Source of the DNA: W0P28-013 sp051870755
GTDB lineage: Bacteria; Bacteroidota; Bacteroidia; Bacteroidales; Paludibacteraceae
NCBI GenBank assembly: GCA_051870755.1
Contig: JBJECE010000001.1
Span: forward strand, 27,558-91,557
Direction: 5' to 3'
Length of the DNA: 64,000 bases
The notes under the pieces are model-generated. The model had not been told where the DNA came from, did no database searches, and saw nothing but the letters and a program-made list of their open reading frames with translations. Of the stretch, positions 24,703 through 34,153 are shown one piece after another. Position 1 is the first letter of the stretch; every line of letters starts with the position of its first letter. Made by a program: the position numbers and the translations under genes.

Positions 24703-25572
24703 ATGAAAATTGCCATCTTTAGCACCAATTATCGTACAGAAATCGACATTCCGCTGCGAAAAACGATAAATTTTCTGCGCAAAAACGATGCTACTGTACT
24801 AATAGAACGGAATTTATACGCACAAATTGCGCAAGCGACCACCGATTTTCCGGCGTGCGACACCATCGATCGCGACCATCTCGATGCCGATTTGGCGGTC
24901 AGCATTGGTGGCGATGGCACGTTTCTGAACACGGCAGCCATCATTGGCGATAGCAACATTCCTATTCTTGGCATCAACACCGGTCGGCTTGGCTTTTTGG
25001 CCGATGCCGCCGACGATGAAATCGAAGCCATTTTCAACGAAGTTTTGCGCCATAATTATCGACTTCGAGAACGTAGTGTGCTGAAAATCAGTACTTCTGA
25101 TGGACGCGCCGGCACTTATCCGTTTGCACTGAACGAAGTGGCCGTACTCAAACAAGACCTCTCGTCGATGATAAACATTCACGCCACGGTCGATGGCGAG
25201 TATCTGAACGCCTATATGGCCGACGGACTGATTGTGGCCACACCTACCGGTTCGACCGCCTACGCCATGAGTGTCGGCGGGCCGCTATTGATGCCGCAAG
25301 TGCACGATTTGCTGATTGCGCCCGTAGCGTCGCATAGTTTGAACGTACGGCCGCTGGTCATTCCCGACTCGTGCAACATCGAATTGGAGATTGAAAGCCG
25401 TTCGAAAAGTTACCTCATATCGCTTGACGGACGCTCGCAACTGATGAATCAACATACAAAAATTCACATTGCCAAAGCCGATTTCACCATCAAAACCGTA
25501 GAACTCGCGCACCATTCGTTTTTTAACACGCTGAAGAATAAATTGATGTGGGGAATAGACAAACGCAACTGA
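24703..25572 (+). CDS. nadK: NAD kinase
   Basis: A 289-residue protein starting MKIAIFSTNYRTEI. The motif SIGGDGTFLNTA (GGDGT) binds the phosphate donor, and VATPTGSTAYAMSVGGP is the NAD-binding signature. It phosphorylates NAD to NADP. The start at 24703 was chosen because the upstream in-frame stretch is the promoter region. The fmt gene follows after 13 nt. Confidence 0.95.
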   Translation: MKIAIFSTNYRTEIDIPLRKTINFLRKNDATVLIERNLYAQIAQATTDFPACDTIDRDHLDADLAVSIGGDGTFLNTAAIIGDSNIPILGINTGRLGFLADAADDEIEAIFNEVLRHNYRLRERSVLKISTSDGRAGTYPFALNEVAVLKQDLSSMINIHATVDGEYLNAYMADGLIVATPTGSTAYAMSVGGPLLMPQVHDLLIAPVASHSLNVRPLVIPDSCNIELEIESRSKSYLISLDGRSQLMNQHTKIHIAKADFTIKTVELAHHSFFNTLKNKLMWGIDKRN

Positions 25573-25585
25573 TTTACAACGTATT

Positions 25586-26548
25586 ATGACAAAACAAGAT
25601 TTACGAATCGTATTTATGGGCACACCCGAAGTTGCGGTGGCAAGTTTAGATGCTTTGGTGACTGGCGGCTACAATGTGGTGGGTGTCGTTACCATGCCCG
25701 ACAAACCGGCCGGCCGCGGTTATAAAGTGCAATTTTCGGCCGTCAAGGAGTACGCCTTGGCGCACCATCTGCCGTTGTTGCAGCCCGAGAAACTGAAAAA
25801 CGAGGACTTTTTGAACGACCTGCGCGCCTTGCACGCCGATTTGCAAATTGTGGTGGCATTTCGTATGTTGCCCGAAGTGGTGTGGGCTATGCCGCCACTC
25901 GGCACGTTCAATCTGCATGGCTCGTTGCTGCCGCAATACCGCGGCGCGGCGCCTATAAATTGGGCTATCATCAATGGCGAAACGGAAACCGGCGTAACGA
26001 CATTCTTCTTGCAACAAGAAATCGACACCGGCGACCTGATTTTGCAAAAGCGTATCGCCATCGACGACAGCGACAATGCCGGTACGATTCACGACCGCTT
26101 GATGGCTATCGGGGCAAAAGCCGTGGTCGAAACGGTGGATTGCATCATCGCCGGCAATGCACCGAAAACGCCACAACCGCAGGGCGTCGCGCTGAAACCG
26201 GCGCCCAAAATTTTCAAAGAAACGTGTCGCATCGATTGGGCGCAATCGTGCAACCACATTTTTAATTTCGTGCGCGGGCTGTCGCCTTATCCTGCTGCAT
26301 GGAGCGTGCTGCATGCTGCCGACACCACCATCGATGTCAAACTATTCGACGTAACGCGCGACCACACAGCGCATACGCTGCCCGTCGGTCGCATTGTGTC
26401 CGATGGCAAAACTTATTTGAAAGTGGCGGTGCCCGACGGATTTGTCCGAATAGAGAGCCTGCAACCGGCCGGCAAAAAGCGCATGTCCGCAGCCGATTGG
26501 CTGCGCGGCCGGCATGGCGCGTCCGACGATACTTGGTATTTTGAATAA
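25586..26548 (+). CDS. fmt: Methionyl-tRNA formyltransferase
   Basis: A 320-residue protein. The N-terminal RIVFMGTPEVAVASL and the folate-site block NLHGSLLPQYRGAAPINWA identify Fmt, with the C-terminal OB-like tRNA-binding domain (VGRIVSDGKTYLKVAV). It formylates initiator Met-tRNA. It is co-transcribed with nadK and ends before two hairpins. Confidence 0.96.
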   Translation: MTKQDLRIVFMGTPEVAVASLDALVTGGYNVVGVVTMPDKPAGRGYKVQFSAVKEYALAHHLPLLQPEKLKNEDFLNDLRALHADLQIVVAFRMLPEVVWAMPPLGTFNLHGSLLPQYRGAAPINWAIINGETETGVTTFFLQQEIDTGDLILQKRIAIDDSDNAGTIHDRLMAIGAKAVVETVDCIIAGNAPKTPQPQGVALKPAPKIFKETCRIDWAQSCNHIFNFVRGLSPYPAAWSVLHAADTTIDVKLFDVTRDHTAHTLPVGRIVSDGKTYLKVAVPDGFVRIESLQPAGKKRMSAADWLRGRHGASDDTWYFE

Positions 26549-26552
26549 AACA

Positions 26553-26627
26553 AAGCACCCGCCGATGGCGGATGCTTGATACGCATAGTGCAAACGTGTT
26601 TTTCCTCTTGCGAGAAACACGTTTTTT
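26553..26627 (+). terminator. Two hairpins downstream of fmt
   Basis: First hairpin: AAGCA/TGCTT flanking CGCC-GAT-GGCG at 26553-26577, without a T-run. Second: AAACGTGTTT (26592-26601) pairs with AAACACGTTT (26615-26624) and continues into T residues, a clear intrinsic terminator for the nadK-fmt transcript. Both lie in the convergent gap before the small HTH gene. Confidence 0.75.
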
Positions 26628-26640
26628 AATGTTGGGTGGA

Positions 26641-26889
26641 TTATTGTGCAGCCAAAATACGTTGTGCAGCCTCCAAAATCGCGGTATCATCCAACACCAC
26701 CAAGCCGCCATCGGGACCCGGTTCGATATGGAATCCGCAACTATCGCCATCTTTATAGTTTTGTCCGCCAAAATAGTTACGAACGGTATCGGCATCGATG
26801 CCAAGTTCATCGGCGATGCGTTGCATGCTGCCTGTCGGAAGGCTGTCTTTAATCTTTCGCAACTCGTTGAAAGTGATTGTTTTTGTCAT
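26641..26889 (-). CDS. Small HTH-type DNA-binding protein
   Basis: An 82-residue protein. Residues ~8-40 (LRKIKDSLPTGSMQRIADE, GIDADTVRNYFGG) read as a helix-turn-helix. The C-terminal half has FHIEPGPDGGLVVLDD. This resembles a short conserved Bacteroidales family annotated only as DNA-binding or hypothetical. It is monocistronic, with 141 bp of A+T-rich DNA upstream in which I see no clear promoter. Confidence 0.75.
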   Translation of the reverse strand: MTKTITFNELRKIKDSLPTGSMQRIADELGIDADTVRNYFGGQNYKDGDSCGFHIEPGPDGGLVVLDDTAILEAAQRILAAQ

Positions 26890-27030
26890 AATAATAATGT
26901 TTTAAGATGATGAGTAAAAATAAGGTTTCTTTTTGCGGTTAAATTTACGACATTTTTTTTAGGTTTGCAAATTTTTTTGCTGTTATTTTATACAAAAAAT
27001 TTATATTGCTTATTTACAGTTGATTAGCGT

Positions 27031-27708
27031 TTAGGCAAGCATCGGCCAAGCGCTGTGGCACACGGCAATGCCGAGTACCGACACGACGACTACTGCCACT
27101 ATCGCATACATACATGTGTCCGTGTGCGCATCGTCGGCATGTGTAAGCGTACGCGGCACGCAGCGTTTCATCAGTGCAAATGCGGTCAGTGCGGCGACTG
27201 CGCCTATCAACGCGCCACATACTATATCGCCGGGGTAATGTACGCCCAAATAGATGCGCGTGTACATATCGAACAGCGCCCACAACGTTATAGTCCAAGT
27301 GTAAAGTCGTCGCCGAAACAACATTGATGTGAAAAGCGCTATCGCGCACGCATTGGCTGCATGCGACGATACAAAACCATAACGTCCGCCCGTATAGCCA
27401 TGCACCACCTGTACCAATCCTTCGAGCGTCGGTTCGTGTGTCGGTCGCAGACGGGCTGCCAAAGGTTTGATGACACCCGATGATAGTTGGTCGGCTGCAA
27501 CAATGGCTAAGGCCAAAAACACGATAACCCACAAAGCGTCGCGCCGTTGCGTGCGGACTATGGCATACAATATGGCGATGGCGGCCGGTATCCAGATGAG
27601 TTTGCCGCTGAAAATGAGCATGAAATCGTCGAGAAACGGCGTATGAAAACTATTGCCCAACAAAAGCAATTGTTTATCCCATTCGACGATTTGTTCGATG
27701 AACGTCAT
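27031..27708 (-). CDS. PAP2-family phosphatase, membrane-bound
   Basis: A 225-residue protein with five to six membrane helices and the three PAP2 motifs: KPLAARLRP, YGFVSSHAANA (SSH in place of PSGH) and RIYLGVHYPGDI. Such enzymes dephosphorylate undecaprenyl pyrophosphate or lipid A/phosphatidate species at the periplasmic face. The exact substrate is not readable. It begins 28 nt after batE on the same strand, so it may belong to that operon. Confidence 0.88.
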   Translation of the reverse strand: MTFIEQIVEWDKQLLLLGNSFHTPFLDDFMLIFSGKLIWIPAAIAILYAIVRTQRRDALWVIVFLALAIVAADQLSSGVIKPLAARLRPTHEPTLEGLVQVVHGYTGGRYGFVSSHAANACAIALFTSMLFRRRLYTWTITLWALFDMYTRIYLGVHYPGDIVCGALIGAVAALTAFALMKRCVPRTLTHADDAHTDTCMYAIVAVVVVSVLGIAVCHSAWPMLA

Positions 27709-27736
27709 ACGTTAGTGCTTGGGTGAAGTGTGTGTG

Positions 27737-28489
27737 TCAGATGCGTTCGATGTCGGCAGCCTTCAGCCAGCCGACATTGCCATCGGCTATGCGAATTTCG
27801 ACCCACGAGTCGGCAAATGTGCTTTTGATGACGACTTTGGTGCCTTCGTGCAACACAAATAGTTCGGTGCCGCTGTCGTCGGGCGCGCTTTTGACCGTCG
27901 TTGCACCGACCATCACGATGGCTTCGCTACGCGTTTCGAGTTGTCGCTTGGACGAAAAACTATATGCCGTGGCGCAGCACGAACAGATAAGTGCCAACAA
28001 GGCGCAGAAAAAGGCGGTTTTTCGTAACCATCGGCGTTTGCCGAACACATAAACCAAGGTCAAAATCAGCGTTGCACAAAACAATATGATGCCGGTGATT
28101 GCCCATGCGTTCGACGACATGATGCGCCCAAGTGCCGTAATCCATACCGTGAGGAAGAAGGGCTGTATCGGTTCTATTTTGTCGGTTATCTGCCGATTGA
28201 CAAAGTCGAGGTTGAAGCGAGCGTCTTCGTAGTCGGGACGCAGTGCCAAGGCGCGTTCGTAGTTGAGCACAGCCAAGCCGAGTTTGTTGGATTTGTAGCA
28301 AGCATTGGCATAGTTGTAGTACAATTCCGGTGCAATTCCGCCCGCATCGATGATTTGTGCGTATATTTGCGCCGCTTCGTCGTACGATTGTGCGGCATAC
28401 AGGTCGGCTGCCCGTTTCAGTTCGGCAGTGTCGGCTGCCATTGCTCCGAGGCAACATACAGCCATTGCTATTAACGCTATTCGTTTCAT
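27737..28489 (-). CDS. batE: BatE-like protein (TPR and SH3)
   Basis: A 250-residue protein. It has a signal peptide (MKRIALIAMAVCCLGAMA), TPR units (ALKR..YDEAAQIYAQI, GLAVLNYERALAL), two membrane helices (ITGIILFCATLILTLVYV, FFCALLALICSCCATAY) and a C-terminal SH3-like domain (EGTKVVIKSTFADSWVEI). This is the BatE layout of the Bacteroides aerotolerance operon. The start at 28489 was chosen for the signal peptide; the longer frame overlaps batD. Confidence 0.85.
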   Translation of the reverse strand: MKRIALIAMAVCCLGAMAADTAELKRAADLYAAQSYDEAAQIYAQIIDAGGIAPELYYNYANACYKSNKLGLAVLNYERALALRPDYEDARFNLDFVNRQITDKIEPIQPFFLTVWITALGRIMSSNAWAITGIILFCATLILTLVYVFGKRRWLRKTAFFCALLALICSCCATAYSFSSKRQLETRSEAIVMVGATTVKSAPDDSGTELFVLHEGTKVVIKSTFADSWVEIRIADGNVGWLKAADIERI

Positions 28490-28509
28490 AATCAATCTGT
28501 TTGTCCGGT

Positions 28510-30348
28510 TCAACGTTTGATGGTTTCTTCCAATTTTGCAATCATCGCCAAGGTTTGGCCAAAGATGAGATCCATGGCTGCATGCTCGTCGGAAACGGGG
28601 GCATAGCGCGCGTACTCGCAATCGTCGAGTAGGCGGATGAATGCCGCAATGTCGGCATCGTCCACATGGTGCGCGGTGAGTTGTGCCGCCACATTTTCTT
28701 TGTTCAAATCGGCCGGCGACATCGCTAATTTGTCGCACAAATAGCCCCACAAGGCTTTCAGCACTTCGTCGTAGAAGGCGGCTTTTGCGTCGGTTTGCAG
28801 ATATTTTTCGGCCACTTTCAGACGTTTGCGTGCCACTTTGTTGGCTTTTTTGTTGCGCACCAAGGCGATGTTGGCGTTTTCTTGTGCCTGCTTGCGGAAG
28901 AACCACAATGCCAAAGCAGCCAATGCCAACGGCAATAAATAACACAGCCAAAAGAGGGCGCTGCCGGCCAAAAGTTCGTGTTGTGTTTCAATCGCAAAGT
29001 CGGATGTGTCGATATAGCGAATGTCCGATGCCAACATGCGCACTTGTTCTTGAGCCGTGTAGTTGCTGACGGCGGTCGATGTGTTGCCTGCCGCATCGCT
29101 CTTATTGACGGTGAGCGTGTAGGCCGGAATCGACAAGGTTTTGTAGGCTTGTGTCGCTACGTCGAAATAGGAGAATGTCGTTTCCGGAATTTCGAATTCG
29201 CCGCTATGACGCGGTATCGCCAGATACTCAATCGTTTTGATGCCTGTAACGCCGGCAGTCGTATTGGTGAAATCGTTTGTTACCTTTGGTTCGTAGGCTT
29301 CAAAATCAGCCGGGAATTTCAGACTCGGCGTTTGGAGCATTTTCATATTGCCGTTGCCGGCGATTTTGACCGTAATTGTAACCGCATCGTTGGCATTCAT
29401 TTCGGTCGCATTTATTGTCGATTGCACCGAAAACGATCCGACGCCGCCGCAAAAATCGGCCGGTTTGGGTGCCGGCAGCGGCTCTACTTTCACTTTGACG
29501 GCCGAAGCGGTCAAGGCGCGGTTTACCTCTTGATATGTATCGAAAAAATCGTCGAAAATGCTGCGCACTTGTCGCTGATTGCGCACACGCACAACGGCCG
29601 TACACGTCATTTTGTCGATGTCGAGCGTTCCCGTGCGTTGCGGGTAAAGCAGGTACTGACGCAACGTGATGGTGTTGTAATTTATGCCGTTGTAGTTTTC
29701 GAGCGCGAACTGCTTGGTTTGCGGCAAATCGATTTCTTGTACCAAAAAGCCTTGCAATTCGGGGAATTTCGGTTCGGTGATGTTCACCAAATCGACTTTG
29801 GAATAGATTTTGTAAGTCAGCAAAATCGGTTCTTGCTCGCGTACACTTGTGCGCGACACAATCGGCCGAATGAATAAATTTTCGTTGGTAATCTGCTGCG
29901 AAATGGGTACCGACTGCGCCTGCTGCTGACCGCGATCGTTGGGCTGTGTTGTATTATTGGGTGTTTTGTCTGCCGGCAACACTTTGATTGTCAGCGCATT
30001 CGATTGGTATTTCTCGCCATCGACCACAATGGTTGCACTTGCAATGTTGAACGTGCCCTCTTTTGTCGGCAACAGCGTGTAGGTATAGCGCAACGTGGTT
30101 TGCGAGGTGGCTGTGCCATTGATAAACTGCACGCTGTGGCTCGACGATTGGAATGGTCCGGCCAAAACGTCGAAGCCCGTAAATTCGGGTACCCGCAAGT
30201 CTTTGCCGCGTGCATTGACCGTGTAAACGATTTGAAATGTTTGGCCGTTCGGAATGGCTTCGGGCGCACTTGCCGTAAACGTTACGCCGTCGGCCCAAGC
30301 AAGCGCCGGCAGCAAAAACGCCGCAATGACAACTATTATTTTTTTCAT
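28510..30348 (-). CDS. batD: BatD-like aerotolerance protein
   Basis: A 612-residue protein with a signal peptide (MKKIIVVIAAFLLPALAWA), a long run of beta-sandwich repeats typical of BatD (FTASAPEAIPNGQTFQIVYT, LLTYKIYSKVDLVNI, ITVKIAGNGNMKML), one membrane helix (FWLCYLLPLALAALALWFF) and a cytoplasmic tail. BatD is a periplasmic partner of BatA/B. The start was chosen at the signal peptide, 11 codons inside the open frame. Confidence 0.9.
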   Translation of the reverse strand: MKKIIVVIAAFLLPALAWADGVTFTASAPEAIPNGQTFQIVYTVNARGKDLRVPEFTGFDVLAGPFQSSSHSVQFINGTATSQTTLRYTYTLLPTKEGTFNIASATIVVDGEKYQSNALTIKVLPADKTPNNTTQPNDRGQQQAQSVPISQQITNENLFIRPIVSRTSVREQEPILLTYKIYSKVDLVNITEPKFPELQGFLVQEIDLPQTKQFALENYNGINYNTITLRQYLLYPQRTGTLDIDKMTCTAVVRVRNQRQVRSIFDDFFDTYQEVNRALTASAVKVKVEPLPAPKPADFCGGVGSFSVQSTINATEMNANDAVTITVKIAGNGNMKMLQTPSLKFPADFEAYEPKVTNDFTNTTAGVTGIKTIEYLAIPRHSGEFEIPETTFSYFDVATQAYKTLSIPAYTLTVNKSDAAGNTSTAVSNYTAQEQVRMLASDIRYIDTSDFAIETQHELLAGSALFWLCYLLPLALAALALWFFRKQAQENANIALVRNKKANKVARKRLKVAEKYLQTDAKAAFYDEVLKALWGYLCDKLAMSPADLNKENVAAQLTAHHVDDADIAAFIRLLDDCEYARYAPVSDEHAAMDLIFGQTLAMIAKLEETIKR

Positions 30349-30374
30349 ACTCCTGTCTTTCTCCTGTTTTTTTG

Positions 30375-31121
30375 TTACCAATCTTTCTCTACTTTGTAGC
30401 GTTTTGCATTGCGCATTTGCGCCTCTTTCACTTTTTCTTGCGTGTTGCGTTCGTCTTGTTCCAACGCTTTCAAAATCTGTTCGGCTTGTTCTTGCGACAT
30501 CTGTTGCTGTTGTTGTTGATTTTGCTGCTGTTGGTCTTGTTGTTGATTGTCTTGCTGATTCTGTTGTTGCTCCTGTTGTTTGTCTTGCTCTTGCTGTTCT
30601 TGGTCTTGTTGCTGATTTTGATTCTGCTGCTGTTGTTGTTGCTGATCTTGGTTTTGCTGCTGATTATCTTGATGATTTTGTTGTTGCTGTTGTTGCAACA
30701 GTTGTTGCGCGTACACCAAATTATAGCGTGTTTCGTCGTCGGTGGGGTTGCGGCGCAAGGCTTGTTTGTAGGCGTCGATACTTTTGGCATAGTCGCCGCT
30801 TTGCAGCAAGGCATTGCCTATGTTGTGATAGGCTGATGCTGCTCGTTGTTTGTCGTTGCCGGCCAAGGTGGCGGCTGCCTGAAACTGCTCGATGGCTTCG
30901 GGATATTTCTGCTGTCGATACAAGGCGTTCCCTAAATTGAACGCGGCCGAAAACGATTTATTGTTTTGCTCCAAGCCTTTGCGATAATCGACTTCGGCAT
31001 CGACGTATTTTTCATTTTCGTAGGCTTTGTTGCCGCGACGTACATCGCCGCTCTCTTTTTGCGCCAACAAGGGCGAAGCCGCCCACAGCATTCCGACGCA
31101 CAACCAAACTAAACGTTTCAT
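30375..31121 (-). CDS. batC: BatC-like TPR protein with Gln/Asn-rich tract
   Basis: A 248-residue protein. It has a signal peptide (LVWLCVGMLWAASPLLA), three TPR units (YENEKYVDAEVDYRKGLE, ALYRQQKYPEAIEQFQ, NALLQSGDYAKSIDAY), then about 85 residues made almost only of Q, N, D and E, and a charged tail. BatC members carry TPRs; the length of the Q-rich tract is striking. The start at 31121 lies 2 nt after the batB stop. Confidence 0.88.
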   Translation of the reverse strand: MKRLVWLCVGMLWAASPLLAQKESGDVRRGNKAYENEKYVDAEVDYRKGLEQNNKSFSAAFNLGNALYRQQKYPEAIEQFQAAATLAGNDKQRAASAYHNIGNALLQSGDYAKSIDAYKQALRRNPTDDETRYNLVYAQQLLQQQQQQNHQDNQQQNQDQQQQQQQNQNQQQDQEQQEQDKQQEQQQNQQDNQQQDQQQQNQQQQQQMSQEQAEQILKALEQDERNTQEKVKEAQMRNAKRYKVEKDW

Positions 31122-31123
31122 AA

Positions 31124-32146
31124 TCAATCAAACCAATTTATTTTGTTCAACTGTTTGTTTTGGCGATTGAATACAAAATATTCGGCGATAACCAAAAATA
31201 GGGCAATCCACGCGAAAATATAGAATTTCTCGTCATATTCGGCATACGATTTTGTTTCCAATTCGCCTTTTTGCATCTTATCGATTTGCTCGGACACCAC
31301 TTTCAAGGCCGTGCTGGTGTTGTCGGCACGCACATACACGCCCGAACCGGCAGCGGCTATTTGCCGACACATATCTTCATTCAGTTTTGTTACCACCACA
31401 TTGCCATCGCGGTCTTTGCGGAAACTCATGGTGCCATTCACCGGAATGGGCGTTCCGTTGGGTGTGCCCATGCCCACAACGTGTACCGTTACGCCTTGTT
31501 CGTGTGCCAATTTGGCGGCGCCGACAGCATCGTCTTCGTGGTTTTCGCCATCGGTAATGACAATGATGGTACGACCGATTTCGGTGTCGTTGGGACCAAA
31601 CGAACGCAGTGCCAAATCGATGGCTGTGCCGATGGCCGTTCCTTGGCGTGGCACAAGATTGGTCTGTATCGACGACAAAAACATTTTGGCCGACACGGCA
31701 TCGGCCGTGATGGGCAGTTGAATGTAGGCATCGCCCGCAAACACAATCAGTCCGACCTTGTCGTCAACCATCTGGTCTATCAGTTTCGACAATATCAGTT
31801 TGGCACGTTCCAAACGATTGGGTTGAACGTCTTGCGCCAACATCGAGTTGGAAACGTCGAGTACAATCATGGCTTCGACGCCTTGCCGCTTGACGGTTTG
31901 CCATTTGGATCCAAATTGAGGGCGCGCTAACGCAATTATCATCAATACTAAAGCCACCATCAGGATGCCGAATTTCACCGGCGGCCGAACTTGTGAGGCG
32001 TTGGGCATTAAATGCGCTAGCACATCGGGGTTTCCAAACACACGCAACCGCTTGCGCTGCTGCATGCGCCCATAGACAAACAATGCCACCAACAAAGGTA
32101 CCAGCAGCAGTAAATACAGATAATATGGATTTGCAAAACGAAACAT
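31124..32146 (-). CDS. batB: BatB-like VWA membrane protein
   Basis: A 340-residue protein. N-terminal helices (PYYLYLLLLVPLLVALFV, FGILMVALVLMIIALARP) are followed by a VWA domain with MIVLDVSNSMLAQD (DxSxS MIDAS) and a TDGENHEDD block, and a C-terminal helix (IFAWIALFLVIAEYFVF). It is paired with BatA as in all bat operons. The operon is linked to oxygen tolerance and envelope stress in Bacteroides. Confidence 0.92.
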   Translation of the reverse strand: MFRFANPYYLYLLLLVPLLVALFVYGRMQQRKRLRVFGNPDVLAHLMPNASQVRPPVKFGILMVALVLMIIALARPQFGSKWQTVKRQGVEAMIVLDVSNSMLAQDVQPNRLERAKLILSKLIDQMVDDKVGLIVFAGDAYIQLPITADAVSAKMFLSSIQTNLVPRQGTAIGTAIDLALRSFGPNDTEIGRTIIVITDGENHEDDAVGAAKLAHEQGVTVHVVGMGTPNGTPIPVNGTMSFRKDRDGNVVVTKLNEDMCRQIAAAGSGVYVRADNTSTALKVVSEQIDKMQKGELETKSYAEYDEKFYIFAWIALFLVIAEYFVFNRQNKQLNKINWFD

Positions 32147-32176
32147 GATTCTTCTATGGTTTTTATTTTCAAGATG

Positions 32177-33163
32177 TTACATCGGCAAACTGCGCAAAAC
32201 CGTATGGCGCACCACAAGTTCGAATATCAGCAACACAAAGGCTGCTAACAGAAATGGCAGATACTCTTCGCTCTTTTTGCTGTATTGGTTGACACGCAAT
32301 TTTGTCTTCTCCATCTGATCGATTTCTTCGTATATGGCTTTCAGTTTGCTGTTGTCCGTGGCGCGGAAATAGGTGCCGCCGGTCATGTCGGCTATTTCGC
32401 GCAACATGCTTTCGTCGATGTCCACGGGAATGTTTTGATACTGTATGCCATAGGGTGTCTGAAACGGGTAGGGTGCCATGCCACGCGTTCCCACACCGAT
32501 GGTATAGACACGCACTCCAAACGATTGCGCAATTTCGGCAGCGGTACGCGGCGCTACATCGCCGGCGTTGTTCGAACCGTCAGTCAGCAGGATGATGACT
32601 TTCGATTTGGCTTCGCTGTCCTTGATGCGACTGACAGCATTGGCCAAACCCAAACCGATGGCCGTGCCGTCTTCTATCATGCCGTATTCTACGCTGTTGA
32701 ACAAATTTATCAGTGCCGAATGGTCGCTGGTCAACGGGCATTGCGTGAAACTTTCGCCCGAGAACACCACCAACCCGATGTTGTCGTTCGGACGACCGGC
32801 AATAAATTCCGTCGCCACTTTTTTGGCCGCCTGCAAACGGTTCGGCTTCAGGTCTTCGGCCAGCATCGTACCCGACACGTCCAAAGCCACCATAATGTCG
32901 ATGCCTTCGGCTGTTTCGGTCTGAAAATTATTGCTCAGTTGCGGTCGTGCCACGACCATTATCAGCAAGGCGACAACGGCGCACCGCACCGCAAACAGCA
33001 CATGAAACCAATAGGGTTTGCGACTGCGAGGCATCTTGCTGAACGGCTCCGTCGTCGAAATCTGCAAACTCGCATGCGAGCGAAACTGCTTGAATACATA
33101 CCACAAAATCATGGGTATCAGCACAAGCAACCACCACAAATATTCCGGATTTTGAAATGACAT
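32177..33163 (-). CDS. batA: BatA-like VWA membrane protein
   Basis: A 328-residue paralogue of BatB with the same layout: an N-terminal hydrophobic helix pair, the MIDAS motif MVALDVSGTMLAED, TDGSNNAGDVAP, and a C-terminal helix. Such proteins probably interact with the MoxR ATPase and DUF58 protein encoded upstream. A 30-nt gap precedes batB. Confidence 0.92.
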   Translation of the reverse strand: MSFQNPEYLWWLLVLIPMILWYVFKQFRSHASLQISTTEPFSKMPRSRKPYWFHVLFAVRCAVVALLIMVVARPQLSNNFQTETAEGIDIMVALDVSGTMLAEDLKPNRLQAAKKVATEFIAGRPNDNIGLVVFSGESFTQCPLTSDHSALINLFNSVEYGMIEDGTAIGLGLANAVSRIKDSEAKSKVIILLTDGSNNAGDVAPRTAAEIAQSFGVRVYTIGVGTRGMAPYPFQTPYGIQYQNIPVDIDESMLREIADMTGGTYFRATDNSKLKAIYEEIDQMEKTKLRVNQYSKKSEEYLPFLLAAFVLLIFELVVRHTVLRSLPM

Positions 33164-33181
33164 AACGACTCCTTGTTTTGT

Positions 33182-34153
33182 TTACTCATTCGACGACTCT
33201 GCCATCGGCGTATCGGCCGGTTTCGTGTCGTCGGCAGTTACAGGCTCTTTGGTCGCCTCGACAAACTGATAGGCCAACGCAAGCGATTTTTCGTCTTCGC
33301 TGATGAGGGGTTTGTATTTGGCAAATTTTACCAAGTCAGATGTTGTCAGCAACGTCTTCAGGTCGGCATACACCGTTTTTTGTTCTTTCAACTCGGGCTG
33401 TATGTCCGCCAAAATTTCGGCCGATGTCTGTTCTACGGCACTGATGCCAAAGCGACGGGCGATATAGTCGCGCACCACATCGGTCAGTTGCGTGTGATAC
33501 TCTTTGGTGCGATTTTGCTGCCACAACTTTTCGGCTTTGATGGCATCTAAACGCTCGAAAGCGATTTCGTGTGCCGGACGCAAATCTTGCGGCTCCGCAG
33601 CATCGACGGGCTGTGCAGCGTGGCGTTTGAAATAACGATAGACAAAAAATCCGATTACCGCCAATGCGGCCACGCCAAGCGTTATCAGCACTATCAGCCA
33701 AAACAGCGGCCAATCGAATGGCGGCGCATACACCGGCTTGATGTCGGCTATGGCGTGTTGCGCCGTATCGACCGGAATCGACACTACTTTCAGCGACAGC
33801 GGCGTGGAGTACACTGTGTCGGTGCCATCGACAAACGGCAATGCATCGATAAAATAGAGCGCCGAATCGAACGATGTCAGTACATAACTTTGGCTGACGC
33901 GCACAAAGTTGTCGTCGGCCGGCTGTGTGTCGAGCGGCAGCCGTTCTACAATTTCGAGCCCCGATACAATCGTGTCGGAAAATACGGGCGCTTGCACATG
34001 TCGGTCGCGTAATTGTGTTACGGTAAATGTCAAACGTGTCTGTTCGCCTACCAATAAAATGGTCGAATCCATGACGGCCGACACCGTAATCGGCTGCGCT
34101 GCGATGCTGCCGGTCAGTACACACGCTATTGCTATTACAAAAAATTTCTTCAT
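33182..34153 (-). CDS. BatD-related membrane protein of the bat operon
   Basis: A 323-residue protein with a signal peptide (FFVIAIACVLTGSIAA), a beta-sandwich periplasmic region (VGEQTRLTFTVTQLRD, YVLTSFDSALYFID), one membrane helix (WLIVLITLGVAALAVIGFFV) and a charged cytoplasmic tail (HEIAFERLDAIKAEKLWQ). The layout is that of a short BatD and this slot between DUF58 and batA is common in Bacteroidales. It overlaps the DUF58 gene by 4 nt. No enzymatic role is suggested. Confidence 0.8.
   Translation of the reverse strand: MKKFFVIAIACVLTGSIAAQPITVSAVMDSTILLVGEQTRLTFTVTQLRDRHVQAPVFSDTIVSGLEIVERLPLDTQPADDNFVRVSQSYVLTSFDSALYFIDALPFVDGTDTVYSTPLSLKVVSIPVDTAQHAIADIKPVYAPPFDWPLFWLIVLITLGVAALAVIGFFVYRYFKRHAAQPVDAAEPQDLRPAHEIAFERLDAIKAEKLWQQNRTKEYHTQLTDVVRDYIARRFGISAVEQTSAEILADIQPELKEQKTVYADLKTLLTTSDLVKFAKYKPLISEDEKSLALAYQFVEATKEPVTADDTKPADTPMAESSNE

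Noticed and set aside
30372..30836. Leucine-rich open frame on the plus strand
   Set aside because: It is the reverse complement of the Gln/Asn tract of the BatC-like gene; CAA/CAG codons read as Leu on the other strand. TPR and signal-peptide evidence favours the minus strand.
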